Of a stretch of DNA of 64,000 bases, positions 40,768-49,424 are shown piece after piece (the first letter of the stretch is position 1; every line of letters starts with the position of its first letter). Position numbers and translations under genes: made by a program. Source of the DNA: Clostridiales bacterium (GTDB lineage Bacteria; Bacillota; Clostridia; Oscillospirales; Acutalibacteraceae). Location: positions 124,001 to 188,000 of the forward strand of contig DUNN01000003.1 of assembly GCA_012839345.1 (NCBI GenBank), given 5' to 3'. Below the pieces are notes generated by a model. That model saw nothing but the letters and a program-made list of their open reading frames with translations, did no database searches and had not been told where the DNA came from.

Positions 40768-42057
40768 TTATTTACCTTCCTCAGAAAACCTTTGTGCCGG
40801 AATTCTTGCCTGCGCGGAAGGAATTTCAACGTCCCCTTTATAGGTTATTTTATTCCCAATATATTGATATTTGCCATTCCCTAAAGTTCTTATGGTTACC
40901 TCATGGGCAAATAGGCGGTCGGCGTGGTAATCGAGGCACATGACGTTTACGGTTAACTTTATGGTGTTTTTATCAATTGCTGTATAGCTGGTGACTTCCG
41001 GTATTAAGGAAGGGTAGTATAAAATGTTTTCGCAGCCGATATCCTGCCAAGGGTATGTCTTGCTGCTAGCATCATACAAGGCTCTTTTCCGGAATTCATT
41101 GATGGGAATATCAAAATACGGAAGTATGGTCTTTTCAAATAATTCCGCAGGGATAGCCATATGAGGATATGGATCGTTATAGTAGGGATAATCACTGGCA
41201 GAGAGATAGTTGTGGTTCTCTACTCTATACAAATATTCAAACAGGTCATTAAAACACAAATTTCCATAATTATTGGCACTCCAGTTCAGCAAAAACAGAT
41301 TTACATTTTGATAGCCAATCGGTAGGATATATTTCCTATTCAAATCATCAAGGACTTTATCGACCGGATGCAGCCGGAGCAGCACCGAGGCATCCCAATG
41401 CCGATCGGTATAGAGGTCCTGGTAATACAAATCCTGATGATAGGTCATATTCCAATGGAGGATTTTCCTTTTCTCAATGCAGTTCATTTCGAGTTCTCCG
41501 TTTTTATTCCAACTGGCTGTTGCATAAATGCAGTAAGGCGTTTTGTTCCGGAATTGAAGCCGTCGATACGATAAGGCGCCAGATGCCAAGACACTCCAGA
41601 TTTCGGTTTCTGCATCCGTTCCCTGCTGCACCTTTTTCCAAAAAGAATACACTCCGTCCGAATTTTGCAGGTAGTCCGGGTAAACACGGTCACTGTTCAT
41701 GACAGGATAACCCGCAGAAGATAAAATATTTTCAATTTCATCTATGGTTTCCTGCTTCATTTCATCATCCGCTCCCCAATATTGGGATGGAGCCTTTTCT
41801 GCATTTTGGTATATTTTCTGATACAATCTAGAAACTTCAATACACTTTGATTGAATGGTTTCTTTTTCTTTATCGGTTACGGTTGCTGTCTGCGCGAACT
41901 CACTTGTACTTTTAGACCCGGATCCATCAGAGCTTGAAGTATTTGTCTGTATAGGACGGTTACGGTCATTTGAATATTTAGAATTCTGCATGAGGAGCAG
42001 GAGACTGCCACCCGCCAATACCAAAAACAACACAGCGATGACGATGGATTTCTTCAC
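40768..42057 (-). CDS. Secreted/membrane-anchored protein of unknown function (DUF6070-like), BlaI-box controlled
   Basis: 429 residues with GTG start at 42057 (GAAAGGGGG upstream). The N-terminal signal anchor MKKSIVIAVLFLVLAGGSLLLLM is followed by a Ser/Thr-rich linker and a large extracellular domain rich in Tyr/Trp (for example HWNMTYHQDLYYQDLYTDRH). It resembles uncharacterised Clostridial DUF6070-type proteins; the match is by recollection only. A TTACA-N2-TGTAA box lies 28 bases upstream, as for blaI. Confidence 0.75.
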   Translation of the reverse strand: MKKSIVIAVLFLVLAGGSLLLLMQNSKYSNDRNRPIQTNTSSSDGSGSKSTSEFAQTATVTDKEKETIQSKCIEVSRLYQKIYQNAEKAPSQYWGADDEMKQETIDEIENILSSAGYPVMNSDRVYPDYLQNSDGVYSFWKKVQQGTDAETEIWSVLASGALSYRRLQFRNKTPYCIYATASWNKNGELEMNCIEKRKILHWNMTYHQDLYYQDLYTDRHWDASVLLRLHPVDKVLDDLNRKYILPIGYQNVNLFLLNWSANNYGNLCFNDLFEYLYRVENHNYLSASDYPYYNDPYPHMAIPAELFEKTILPYFDIPINEFRKRALYDASSKTYPWQDIGCENILYYPSLIPEVTSYTAIDKNTIKLTVNVMCLDYHADRLFAHEVTIRTLGNGKYQYIGNKITYKGDVEIPSAQARIPAQRFSEEGK

Positions 42058-42084
42058 TTCCCGACACCCCCTTTCTTTAGGATA

Positions 42085-42096
42085 TTACAAATGTAA
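42085..42096. promoter_or_regulatory. BlaI/MecI-like operator 1
   Basis: TTACAAATGTAA, a 5+2+5 palindrome of the TACA-N2-TGTA type, followed by GAT as in the other two boxes. It lies upstream of the 429-residue protein gene. Confidence 0.7.
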
Positions 42097-42140
42097 GATT
42101 ATTGAGCGGAACCTTTTCTTTCGTTAAACTGCACATAGGA

Positions 42141-43217
42141 TTATTTTATTTCAACCATTTCTACTCCTTCTTGTTTAAACCGAGCGATGGCTTTTTGCGT
42201 AAGCGGAATGACGCAAAGATTTGCTGTCCCGGCTCCGTAATATCCATAAAGACCAACTGTGTCATATTGATATATCTTGTTTATCGCTGGCCGTTCGGTT
42301 CCATCATCGGAGGGATAATCCCCCCAGAAGTTTTCCTCTGTTTGTATATATAGCTTCTCATACAAATCGCGAATATCGGCATTACTTTGTTCCGGAAGAA
42401 TGGTTTTAAGCGAGCAAAAGCACATTTTTTCAAATTGTGTGTACAGCGGTTCCTGATCCCCATGCTCATCAAAAGTTAGCTTTATCTCGTAGATGCCATC
42501 TTCATTTTTAGAAGTATAGATTGATATGGTCGGCATAGACCAAGTTTGTTCATCTGCGGAAAAACGATAATGAACGGAATCATATTCGAAGCAAGGAGAT
42601 TGCTCCAGCAGACGGGTCCAGCTTGATATGGGAGGAAGATAGTCTTCTGCATACATCTGTTGATAAATGCGATTAAAGCTCGATATAAAATCGTTTATAA
42701 AAGCGGTAAATACCGTTTCACCTTTTTTGTTTTCGGCTGTCTGCGTTGAAAAATGGAATTTATCCGTATGAATCGGCGTGATATCCCACAATTTTTGGAT
42801 TTCTTGGACTGAATTTTTTTTACCAATTCTTTCGGATGTCACCGTTCCATCGAAATACAGTGTATCGATTTCGTCCTCCTGCTCTTCTCCGGAAATTATA
42901 ATCTGAACACAGTTGCCCTGCCAGATTACATGCCAGTTATCTGGCTGAAGCATTCCTCCATCGTTTGCAACCTTAATTTTAGATTGTGAAATGATTCCGT
43001 TTTTATCTTTTAATACAAGCCGGGCATGAGAAGCTCCAAACGGCCAATCCGGTTCGCCGATTGCCTGAAAACTAACTTGATAGTTGCCATCGATGGACCG
43101 AGCGGAATCGATATCCGATATTTTGTACTTTGTGGTATATAGAAAACGACCCAATAGGAGCGCGAAACCAACCCCAATACCAAGGAGCGCCAATGGGATC
43201 TTTTTCAATACCTTCAT
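42141..43217 (-). CDS. Membrane-anchored protein of unknown function
   Basis: 358 residues: N-terminal anchor (KVLKKIPLALLGIGVGFALL), then an extracellular domain with IDGNYQVSFQAIGEPDWPFG and a second part resembling a substrate-binding fold only in general composition. Overlaps the YcxB-like gene stop by 4 bases, so it is in that operon under the second BlaI-like box. No family recognised. Confidence 0.75.
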   Translation of the reverse strand: MKVLKKIPLALLGIGVGFALLLGRFLYTTKYKISDIDSARSIDGNYQVSFQAIGEPDWPFGASHARLVLKDKNGIISQSKIKVANDGGMLQPDNWHVIWQGNCVQIIISGEEQEDEIDTLYFDGTVTSERIGKKNSVQEIQKLWDITPIHTDKFHFSTQTAENKKGETVFTAFINDFISSFNRIYQQMYAEDYLPPISSWTRLLEQSPCFEYDSVHYRFSADEQTWSMPTISIYTSKNEDGIYEIKLTFDEHGDQEPLYTQFEKMCFCSLKTILPEQSNADIRDLYEKLYIQTEENFWGDYPSDDGTERPAINKIYQYDTVGLYGYYGAGTANLCVIPLTQKAIARFKQEGVEMVEIK

Positions 43218-43771
43218 TGTAACTCTTCGCCTTTTATTTCACGTTTTATCTGCGCCATTACTTTTTCAAAATCTTTTTCCGTAAAACCGTCGCGCCGGAC
43301 AACACAACTTGTTAAATGCGGAAAAGAAAGAATGATAAGGTTCTCTGTTAAAGCAATCTTCTGAATGTCATGATAGGAGAGCCGTGCGATGATTTCATTC
43401 CCTGCTTTCAGTTCCAAGTGGTCTTGATAAAAGGCTGTGGTTCCACAACATCCATTTCTGCATAAACGGTATTGTTTGTAACGCAGCCTTCCGAGCAATC
43501 TGCTTATGGCATAGCGGAAAAACAGCGCAATTACCAAGCAAACCGACACTAAAATAATATAAACCGAAGACACTGCCTTCCTGTTCAAAAGAAACGACGC
43601 CAGAACCACTGCATAAAACAGTGCGCAAAGGCTTACGGTAGCAACAAATGGCACCTTTGTTCTTATGCTTATAATTTCATCCATCCATTCGATGAAATCT
43701 CTTTCGCGCAAAGGCAAATTGTTGGCTGCGAGCAGGTCGTTGGTTGGAACAGAGCGATCCGGATTCATCAT
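43214..43771 (-). CDS. YcxB-like membrane protein
   Basis: 185 residues. Two membrane segments (about 42-62 and 70-90) are followed by a small PH-like domain (YKQYRLCRNGCCGTTAFYQD, ARLSYHDIQKIALTENLIIL, TEKDFEKVMAQIK), as in the YcxB family. First gene of the two-gene operon with the 358-residue protein, behind a BlaI-like box at 43801. Confidence 0.78.
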   Translation of the reverse strand: MMNPDRSVPTNDLLAANNLPLRERDFIEWMDEIISIRTKVPFVATVSLCALFYAVVLASFLLNRKAVSSVYIILVSVCLVIALFFRYAISRLLGRLRYKQYRLCRNGCCGTTAFYQDHLELKAGNEIIARLSYHDIQKIALTENLIILSFPHLTSCVVRRDGFTEKDFEKVMAQIKREIKGEELQ

Positions 43772-43800
43772 TTATTTTCCCTCACTTTTTTTATTAAAGA

Positions 43801-43812
43801 TTACAAATGTAA
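43801..43812. promoter_or_regulatory. BlaI/MecI-like operator 2
   Basis: TTACAAATGTAA followed by GAT, identical in the 12-base core to operator 1, 30 bases upstream of the YcxB-like gene. Confidence 0.7.
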
Positions 43813-43881
43813 GATATGAAGCAATAGGGGAAAGCTGCTCGGATTGCCGTCGCCTTCTGAGCAGCTTTGCATTTTTCGTAA

Positions 43882-45648
43882 TTACTGAAACTCTTTCGCC
43901 AAAACAGATGTTGCAGTTCGATACGCAGCCATACCGTCGGCGCCATCGTTGGAGTTCAGGTAAAACGCGAAGAAGTAAGCGTTATTTTGCGTTTCTGCAA
44001 ATCCTATAAACCAACCGGCAACATTTTGGTCATTGGCACAACCGGTCCCGGTCTTTCCATACAGGTGAAAGGTTCCATTTGACGCAAGTTCCATGGAATT
44101 CTTGACAGCATCAATATTTTTTTCCTGCAAACCAAAACCATTGCGGTACAGTTTTACAAGTGCTTCTACTTGTTCCAATGCGGAGATTTTGATTCCAGTC
44201 CCATTCCATAGGCTGTTTGGATCATTGGTTGGATTACCGCTGCCAAACCCAATCTTTTTAAAAAACGCTTTGGTTTGCTCATAATCTGCTATGCGGTCCA
44301 ATTCATGAAAATACCAGTTCACCGAGGACTTCATAGCAGAATTTAGATCTTGGTCTTTATTCCATGCTGCATAATCATAGGCAGTTCCGTCCCATGCAAG
44401 GGTGTTTGATTCGGTGGTAATCACACCTTGCTCCAAAGCATTGAGCGCACTATAGATTTTATAGGTGGAACACGGCGGCATTCTATGGGTAATTTCCGCT
44501 TGGTTATAAACGGTATATTGATTTGCGTTCAAGTCAAAAAGTACCCCGCACCCATCGGCACCTTGAAACTCATTGGACCAGTCTGCCTGCGAAATGGATA
44601 GTGAGTCCGGCAGCTTGCAATAATCTTCTGAATCATCCATGCAATACGCTAACGCAGGTATTTGACACATGGTTGCGACTGCCAACAGGCAGGCAAAACA
44701 GCAACCAAACCTCTTTCTCCGCTTTGTTTCATGACGAAATCCAACAATTTGCTCCAAGCGGTATTTTATTTGGCGCCTACTCTGGCACAGGCCGTTTGCT
44801 GTATCAAACCGGGTGTTGCACAGCACGGCAAAATGCAGAACCGTCTGCCCATAGTTGATGCGGGCGGCTTCATTCTCCAAGCCATTCAGCACCGCCCAGT
44901 CACAATAGGTTTCTCGGTCACGGCGCATTTGCCGAAAGGCTACCCACACAAAGGGGTTGAACCAAAAAATTGCCTGCACAAAGCAAATAAAGTAATTTGA
45001 AACAAGATCTCTATGCTTAATATGTGTCAGTTCGTGGAGTAGAATATGCTTCAACTGCGTTTCAGAGAGCGAATTTAATTTATCTGACGGCAATACAACG
45101 AAAGCGGTTTTTACCCCGAAGCTGATTGGTGCCGTGATGAAGCGCGATTGCCTGAGTGCAATGTGTTTCTTTAATTGTAATTTGACACAGCATTTATCAA
45201 ATAGCGACTGGATTTTTGAGGAGGGGGACAAAGCATACCGGCGAATCATCCGAAGCCGATGGCTGCCGCACCAATATACGCTAAGCAGAACCAATACACC
45301 AATCAACCAAATTGTGAGGACAGCAAATACGGCCTGACTGCTTTCCGGTTGGTACATCAGTTCCGCTGTATCTTGAATCCATTCGTGGCTAAGTGGGACA
45401 TTCTTTGCAGCTGCCGCCTTCGCGCCGGCGATGGCAAATGTCTGCTGCGAAATGGGTTTACTATGGGTGGGTAATTCCAATATTCCTGTTGGCAGGAAGG
45501 AAAGCAGCATGGAGAAAAACAGAAGATACCAGCTTATATATTGAAAGCGAAGAGAAAGCCGGTTTCTTAGCAGGTATTTTAATCCAAGCATCAAGCAGAT
45601 TAGAACAGTGCTCCACAAATTGCAAAAAAGAAATCGTTCTAAAAACAT
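43882..45648 (-). CDS. blaR1: BlaR1/MecR1-type beta-lactam sensor-transducer
   Basis: 588 residues, the usual length. N-terminal membrane segments and an M56 zinc protease with LLHELTHIKHRDLVS (HExxH, about 205-215), then a membrane segment and an extracellular penicillin-binding domain like class D beta-lactamases: STYKIYSAL (acyl-acceptor Ser, about 395), SSVNWYF and GKTGTG. Acylation by beta-lactam should trigger the protease and remove BlaI. Encoded 12 bases after blaI. No separate beta-lactamase gene is seen nearby. Confidence 0.95.
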   Translation of the reverse strand: MFLERFLFCNLWSTVLICLMLGLKYLLRNRLSLRFQYISWYLLFFSMLLSFLPTGILELPTHSKPISQQTFAIAGAKAAAAKNVPLSHEWIQDTAELMYQPESSQAVFAVLTIWLIGVLVLLSVYWCGSHRLRMIRRYALSPSSKIQSLFDKCCVKLQLKKHIALRQSRFITAPISFGVKTAFVVLPSDKLNSLSETQLKHILLHELTHIKHRDLVSNYFICFVQAIFWFNPFVWVAFRQMRRDRETYCDWAVLNGLENEAARINYGQTVLHFAVLCNTRFDTANGLCQSRRQIKYRLEQIVGFRHETKRRKRFGCCFACLLAVATMCQIPALAYCMDDSEDYCKLPDSLSISQADWSNEFQGADGCGVLFDLNANQYTVYNQAEITHRMPPCSTYKIYSALNALEQGVITTESNTLAWDGTAYDYAAWNKDQDLNSAMKSSVNWYFHELDRIADYEQTKAFFKKIGFGSGNPTNDPNSLWNGTGIKISALEQVEALVKLYRNGFGLQEKNIDAVKNSMELASNGTFHLYGKTGTGCANDQNVAGWFIGFAETQNNAYFFAFYLNSNDGADGMAAYRTATSVLAKEFQ

Positions 45649-45660
45649 ACCTTTTTCCTC

Positions 45661-46038
45661 TTAACTACGCCGCTTTTTATCTAAAACTTCTTGTAACTCC
45701 TCTAAGTCCTTGGGTGAAAGTTCCCTTTGATTTAAAAAGCTAACCACCATTTGATCCATTGCGCCGTCAAAAAAGCGGCTTGCCAGTCTGCGGCTTTCTG
45801 CTTCCAGGTAATCTTCTTTTTTTACGCAAGGCGTATAGATAAACACGCGGCTTTCTTTTTCATGGCGAATTGCACTTTTTTTCTCTAAGCGCGAGAGCAT
45901 CGTATAAATTGTCTTTGGACTCCATTCCTTTTTTTGTGCCAGTCTTTCTGTGATTTCATTTGTGCTAATGGGAGCATATTTCCAAATGATGTCCATCACT
46001 TCAAACTCAGCGTCTGAAATCTGCGGTAAAGTTTTCAT
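45661..46038 (-). CDS. blaI: BlaI/MecI/CopY-family repressor
   Basis: 125 residues with the winged-helix N-terminus (ISDAEFEVMDIIWKYAPIST, WSPKTIYTMLSRLEKKSAIR) and a dimerisation C-terminus including RELSPKDLEELQEVL. It should bind the TACA-N2-TGTA operators found here and at two other promoters. Upstream of blaR1, same transcript, with a perfect promoter. Confidence 0.95.
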   Translation of the reverse strand: MKTLPQISDAEFEVMDIIWKYAPISTNEITERLAQKKEWSPKTIYTMLSRLEKKSAIRHEKESRVFIYTPCVKKEDYLEAESRRLASRFFDGAMDQMVVSFLNQRELSPKDLEELQEVLDKKRRS

Positions 46039-46052
46039 ATTATCGCTCCAAG

Positions 46053-46068
46053 TCTTACAACTGTAAGA
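46053..46068. promoter_or_regulatory. BlaI operator 3 (autoregulatory)
   Basis: TCTTACAACTGTAAGA, a perfect 7+2+7 palindrome just downstream of the -10 of the blaI promoter. Confidence 0.85.
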
Positions 46069-46071
46069 TGA

Positions 46072-46100
46072 ATTATAGTCCCGCCTGATTGGTTTGTCAA
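46072..46100 (-). promoter_or_regulatory. Promoter of blaI-blaR1
   Basis: Read leftward: perfect TTGACA, 17-base spacer, perfect TATAAT. The rest of the 407-base gap up to 46445 shows no gene. Confidence 0.85.
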
Positions 46101-46445
46101 CCCTTCTGATTGCCCACCGTGCAGATGGTTGAGAAAATCGAAAAAAATGCAGGGTGGGAATGCCCCCAATGCCCCGCCGCGCGGGCGCGCTCTCTTTACA
46201 AAATTAGGGAACTGATGTATGATTAATATCATTATTGGAATGCCGCTTTGCCGGATGGGACCGGCGTGCGGTCAGCCGTGGATTTGCTTTTTGGACCGCG
46301 GTTTCACTCGGAACTTGTGCGTGAACGACGGTTCAACGAATATATTACATCCCCTAAAACGCGATCGGTCAGATGGCTGATACCGTTCTTTCGCCTGATT
46401 TTTGCGGGGCATGAGCGGGAAACGGCTTTTATCCAAGGAGGAACT

Positions 46446-47459
46446 ATGAGTTATCCGCCCTATATACCATATCAGAATTTCGGAATGTACCAGGTAACAC
46501 AGGCCGCCAAACACGACCTGCGCAGAACGGCCAATCGGCTTTGCTGGACGCTGATTATTGCCATGTTTGGAATGAGTTTTCTGACGATTGGCTGTCAGTC
46601 CCTACTGCATGCATTTGGAATTACGGGGGACTTTTCCAATCCCGATTTTAACGGGATGCCTCCGGTTTTATATTATCTTTCGGATGGAATGGGCTATGTG
46701 GTCGGTCTGGCCGTGCCTGTACTCCTTTTTTTTGCCATCTGGAAGATTCCGCTGGACGACGCGCTCGCGTTCCACAAGGCGGGATTTGCAAAAACCGCGG
46801 CCTGTGTGTTTTTTGGCACCGCCGTATGCATGCTGGCTAACATTCCGGCGAATATTGTGGTGAATCTTGAAAAGGCGATGGGGTTCAGCGGGAAAATGCC
46901 GGAAATGCCGCTGACAGACGACCCGTCGGTGCTGGTTCTGTATTTTATCACCATTGCGGTGATTCCTCCTGTTGTAGAGGAGCTGATGTTCCGCGGGATG
47001 ATTCTGCATGGGCTGCGGCGTTTTGGCGACGGATTTGCCATTGTTGCTTCCGCTCTTCTATTTGGCTTGTACCACGGCAATTTTGTTCAGTTTGTTTTTG
47101 CTTTTCTGGCTGGGCTGGCAATGGCACTGGTGGTTGTGCGCACCGGCTCGCTGTGGACTTCCATTCTGATTCATTTTGTTAACAATTCCATTTCCGTTGG
47201 ACTGGAGATGGTGCAGCGGTACTACGGGGAGGGACTTGCCAATCAGGTCAATTATGCCGTTATGGCTGCGATGCTTGCACTTGGCTTGTTCGCCCTGATT
47301 TGGCTGATGATTAAGGAAAAACGCTTTTTCCGGTTGGGACCCCCGGACCCGCTGCTGCGGATGTCCGCCAAACTCGGTGCAGTTTTTTCCAACCCGGGTG
47401 GGGTGGCATTGCTCCTGATTTTCTGCTTCTCCTCCATTATAATCCTGACAAGGTATTGA
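46446..47459 (+). CDS. CPBP family intramembrane metalloprotease
   Basis: 337 residues from ATG at 46446 with AAGGAGG before it (the longer open frame upstream lacks an RBS). About eight membrane segments. The CPBP motifs are PPVVEELMFRGMILHGL (EExxxR), FGLYHGNFVQFVFAF and SILIHFVNNSISV (FxxxH and HxxxN). Family members process prenylated proteins or confer bacteriocin self-immunity; the role here is unknown. tadA follows after 7 bases. Confidence 0.9.
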   Translation: MSYPPYIPYQNFGMYQVTQAAKHDLRRTANRLCWTLIIAMFGMSFLTIGCQSLLHAFGITGDFSNPDFNGMPPVLYYLSDGMGYVVGLAVPVLLFFAIWKIPLDDALAFHKAGFAKTAACVFFGTAVCMLANIPANIVVNLEKAMGFSGKMPEMPLTDDPSVLVLYFITIAVIPPVVEELMFRGMILHGLRRFGDGFAIVASALLFGLYHGNFVQFVFAFLAGLAMALVVVRTGSLWTSILIHFVNNSISVGLEMVQRYYGEGLANQVNYAVMAAMLALGLFALIWLMIKEKRFFRLGPPDPLLRMSAKLGAVFSNPGGVALLLIFCFSSIIILTRY

Positions 47460-47466
47460 GCGTAAG

Positions 47467-47946
47467 ATGGACGAAAACGAGAAATGGATGCGCGAGGCGC
47501 TTGCGCTCGCGCAGGAAGCTGCCCGGGAGGGCGAAGTGCCGGTTGGTGCTGTGGTGGTGCTGAACGGGCGGGTCGTTGGTTCCGGCCGGAACCGGCGGGA
47601 ACGGGGAAAAAACGCCCTGTGTCACGCGGAACTGGAGGCCATTGATGAGGCGTGCAAAACGTTGGGTGGCTGGCGGCTCTGGCAGTGCGACCTTTATGTT
47701 ACACTGGAACCCTGCCCCATGTGCGCCGGGGCGATGATTAATGCGCGGATTCCCCGCGTGTTTTACGGCGCGAAAGACCCAAAAGCCGGTTCGTGCGGTT
47801 CGGTTGTGAACCTGTTTGAACTTCCGTACAACCATAAGCCGGAGCTGACCGGGGGCGTGTTGGAGCAGGAATGTGCGGATTTGCTGAAAGAGTTTTTCCG
47901 CAATCTTCGGAAGAATCGCCGGGACAGTTCCGGTGAAAATCAATAA
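47467..47946 (+). CDS. tadA: tRNA-specific adenosine deaminase TadA
   Basis: 159 residues. Converts A34 to inosine in tRNA-Arg(ACG). Zinc-binding and catalytic motifs CHAELEAID (HAE, about 57) and EPCPMCAGAM (PCxxC, about 88) are present. Length is normal. Immediately downstream of the CPBP gene. Confidence 0.96.
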   Translation: MDENEKWMREALALAQEAAREGEVPVGAVVVLNGRVVGSGRNRRERGKNALCHAELEAIDEACKTLGGWRLWQCDLYVTLEPCPMCAGAMINARIPRVFYGAKDPKAGSCGSVVNLFELPYNHKPELTGGVLEQECADLLKEFFRNLRKNRRDSSGENQ

Positions 47947-48014
47947 AGAAATGAAAAGCAGTAATTTATCAGACGGAGAGGGCAAAACCCTAGAATCAAA
48001 ATGAAATCAAATGA

Positions 48015-48068
48015 AAAAGCCTGACGGGATAACACGGCACATGCCGGTTCCGTCAGGCTTTTCTTTTC
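48015..48068 (+). terminator. Terminator after tadA
   Basis: AAAAGCCTGACGG (48015-48027) pairs with CCGTCAGGCTTTT (48050-48062), then CTTTTC. It could work in both directions. Confidence 0.85.
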
Positions 48069-48189
48069 TCCTGCAAGGGAGATACGGTTCTGTTTTTCAT
48101 CGATTCTGTATTTGTTTTGCATTTCGCCCGGAAAAGCAGCCATTGGCCAAGTTCCCCAATGGAGGAAGAACCCCACCGGTTAGGCCGTT

Positions 48190-48522
48190 TTATTTTTTGC
48201 GGGTAAACTGGTTTTTGTCCAGGTAGAGTGTGTTGCCATCCAGCTTCAGCTGATACGTGTTTTTGATGTCTTTCATCAGGATGCGGTACTGAATTGTAAT
48301 GCGATCGTCTTCAATCTGATAGGTGCCCTTAAACGAGCCAAGATTGAGGGCTTGTATTTTCATTTTCCCATCTGGCTGAAACTGATATTTTGTCAGCCCA
48401 TAAGCGTCGCTCCATTCCCCAACAATGGTGTCCGGGTTGGTGCTTGCTTTTACGGTGGTGCATCCCGTAAAGGAAAAAATCATGATTACTGTCAGAAGAA
48501 CCGTCAAAATTCTTTGTTTCAT
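48190..48522 (-). CDS. Small lipoprotein of unknown function
   Basis: 110 residues: signal peptide MKQRILTVLLTVIMIFSFTG with lipobox FTGC (Cys 21), then a beta-rich domain (TIVGEWSDAYGLTKYQFQPD, GTYQIEDDRITIQYRI, LKLDGNTLYLDKNQF). It resembles DUF5640-like lipocalin-type lipoproteins. Stands alone; AT-rich. Confidence 0.8.
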   Translation of the reverse strand: MKQRILTVLLTVIMIFSFTGCTTVKASTNPDTIVGEWSDAYGLTKYQFQPDGKMKIQALNLGSFKGTYQIEDDRITIQYRILMKDIKNTYQLKLDGNTLYLDKNQFTRKK

Positions 48523-48696
48523 CCGTGTCCTCCTTTGCGATATTCAAATACAATTCAGGATTGCATGGAATCTTCGCGCACAGACATTCTAGCACTATTT
48601 TCAGCTTTTGCCAAGGTGGGGAAAATTGGAGAAAAGGGAATCTGCACTTCAGGAAAAGGGGAACAGTGTCCCAAAATAGTCCCATTGAAGGTGAAA

Positions 48697-48714
48697 TTAG
48701 AACATTTGTTCTAA
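48697..48714. promoter_or_regulatory. LexA (SOS) box-like palindrome
   Basis: TTAGAACATTTGTTCTAA contains GAAC-N4-GTTC, the core of Gram-positive LexA/DinR boxes, within an 18-base palindrome. It lies 6 bases upstream of the -35 of the promoter at 48721. The surrounding 303-base gap shows no other gene. Confidence 0.55.
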
Positions 48715-48720
48715 AAACTA

Positions 48721-48749
48721 TTGAAATGCTTCTTTTTTTCTACTAGTAT
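48721..48749 (+). promoter_or_regulatory. Promoter of the 75-aa / sigma-like HTH operon
   Basis: TTGAAA, 17-base spacer, TAGTAT. Confidence 0.45.
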
Positions 48750-48825
48750 GGAATTATAACATCAATTCTAGTCCAGCGGAACGTACTGCTGAAGAATGTG
48801 ACAAACGGAGGATGAAAGGAGCATT

Positions 48826-49053
48826 ATGGATTATTACGAATGGGGGATGCAGTACCTGGGGGAGGCGCAAAGCTTGAAAGAACGTCTTTTGCTGCTGCGC
48901 CGTAAAGTAAGGGAGTGCGACAACGAAACGGCGCTGAAGCTGTGCCGGCGCATTTCCATGCTGAACGAAATGTACCTGGAGTGCCTGCATACGGGCAAAT
49001 ACCTGATTGAATACGGAGGAAGTCATGAGGAGAAAATCAAATCTCAGTCTTGA
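48826..49053 (+). CDS. 75-residue helical protein of unknown function
   Basis: All-helical and charged (YLGEAQSLKERLLLLRRKVR, ALKLCRRISMLNEMYLECLH). The RBS AAAGGAG lies upstream of ATG 48826. Overlaps the HTH gene start by 29 bases, so it belongs to a small operon behind a LexA-like box. Resembles phage-derived small regulators in size, but no family is recognised. Confidence 0.7.
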   Translation: MDYYEWGMQYLGEAQSLKERLLLLRRKVRECDNETALKLCRRISMLNEMYLECLHTGKYLIEYGGSHEEKIKSQS

Positions 49054-49324
49054 TTTGTTTGGGGACAGGCTAAACCTTACCCCGCCCACGGACGAGGAGG
49101 ACGGGGAATACCGCCGAATGCTGTGGGCCTTAAAACGCGCGATGGACGGGGAACTGACCGCGCGGCAGAAGGAGTGCATCCGGCTGAGGTATTTAGAGGG
49201 AAAGGGCGTTTATGAATCCGCCGCCCAGCTGGGGATCAGCGCGCCGACCGTTTCCAAGCATTTAAAAAAAGCGCGGGGTCGTCTGGAAAAAGTGATGCGG
49301 TATTCTTTTCCCAGATTGAACTGA
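49025..49324 (+). CDS. Sigma-70 region 4-like helix-turn-helix protein
   Basis: 99 residues from ATG at 49025 (GGAGGAAGTC upstream). The C-terminal 55 residues are a region 4 type HTH: ELTARQKECIRLRYLEGKGV and SAAQLGISAPTVSKHLKKAR. No region 2 is present, so it is not a full sigma factor. Similar proteins occur as phage-type late regulators. Followed by a bidirectional terminator. Confidence 0.8.
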   Translation: MRRKSNLSLDLFGDRLNLTPPTDEEDGEYRRMLWALKRAMDGELTARQKECIRLRYLEGKGVYESAAQLGISAPTVSKHLKKARGRLEKVMRYSFPRLN

Positions 49325-49369
49325 AGTACGGTGGTAGTTCTGCTTCCATAGTCCCGCTTATTATTATTC

Positions 49370-49409
49370 AAAAAAGGAGGAAAACGATGCATCGTTTTCC
49401 TCCTTTTTT
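49370..49409. terminator. Bidirectional terminator
   Basis: A perfect 40-base palindrome made of A6GGAGG and CCTCCT6 arms around ACGATGCATCGT, between the convergent HTH and mnmA genes. Confidence 0.92.
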
Positions 49410-49424
49410 ATTCTGTTTCAGCGA

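Noticed and set aside
43882-45648. Class D beta-lactamase resistance enzyme
   Set aside because: The OXA-like domain is fused to an M56 protease and membrane segments and follows blaI, so it is the BlaR1 sensor rather than a secreted beta-lactamase.
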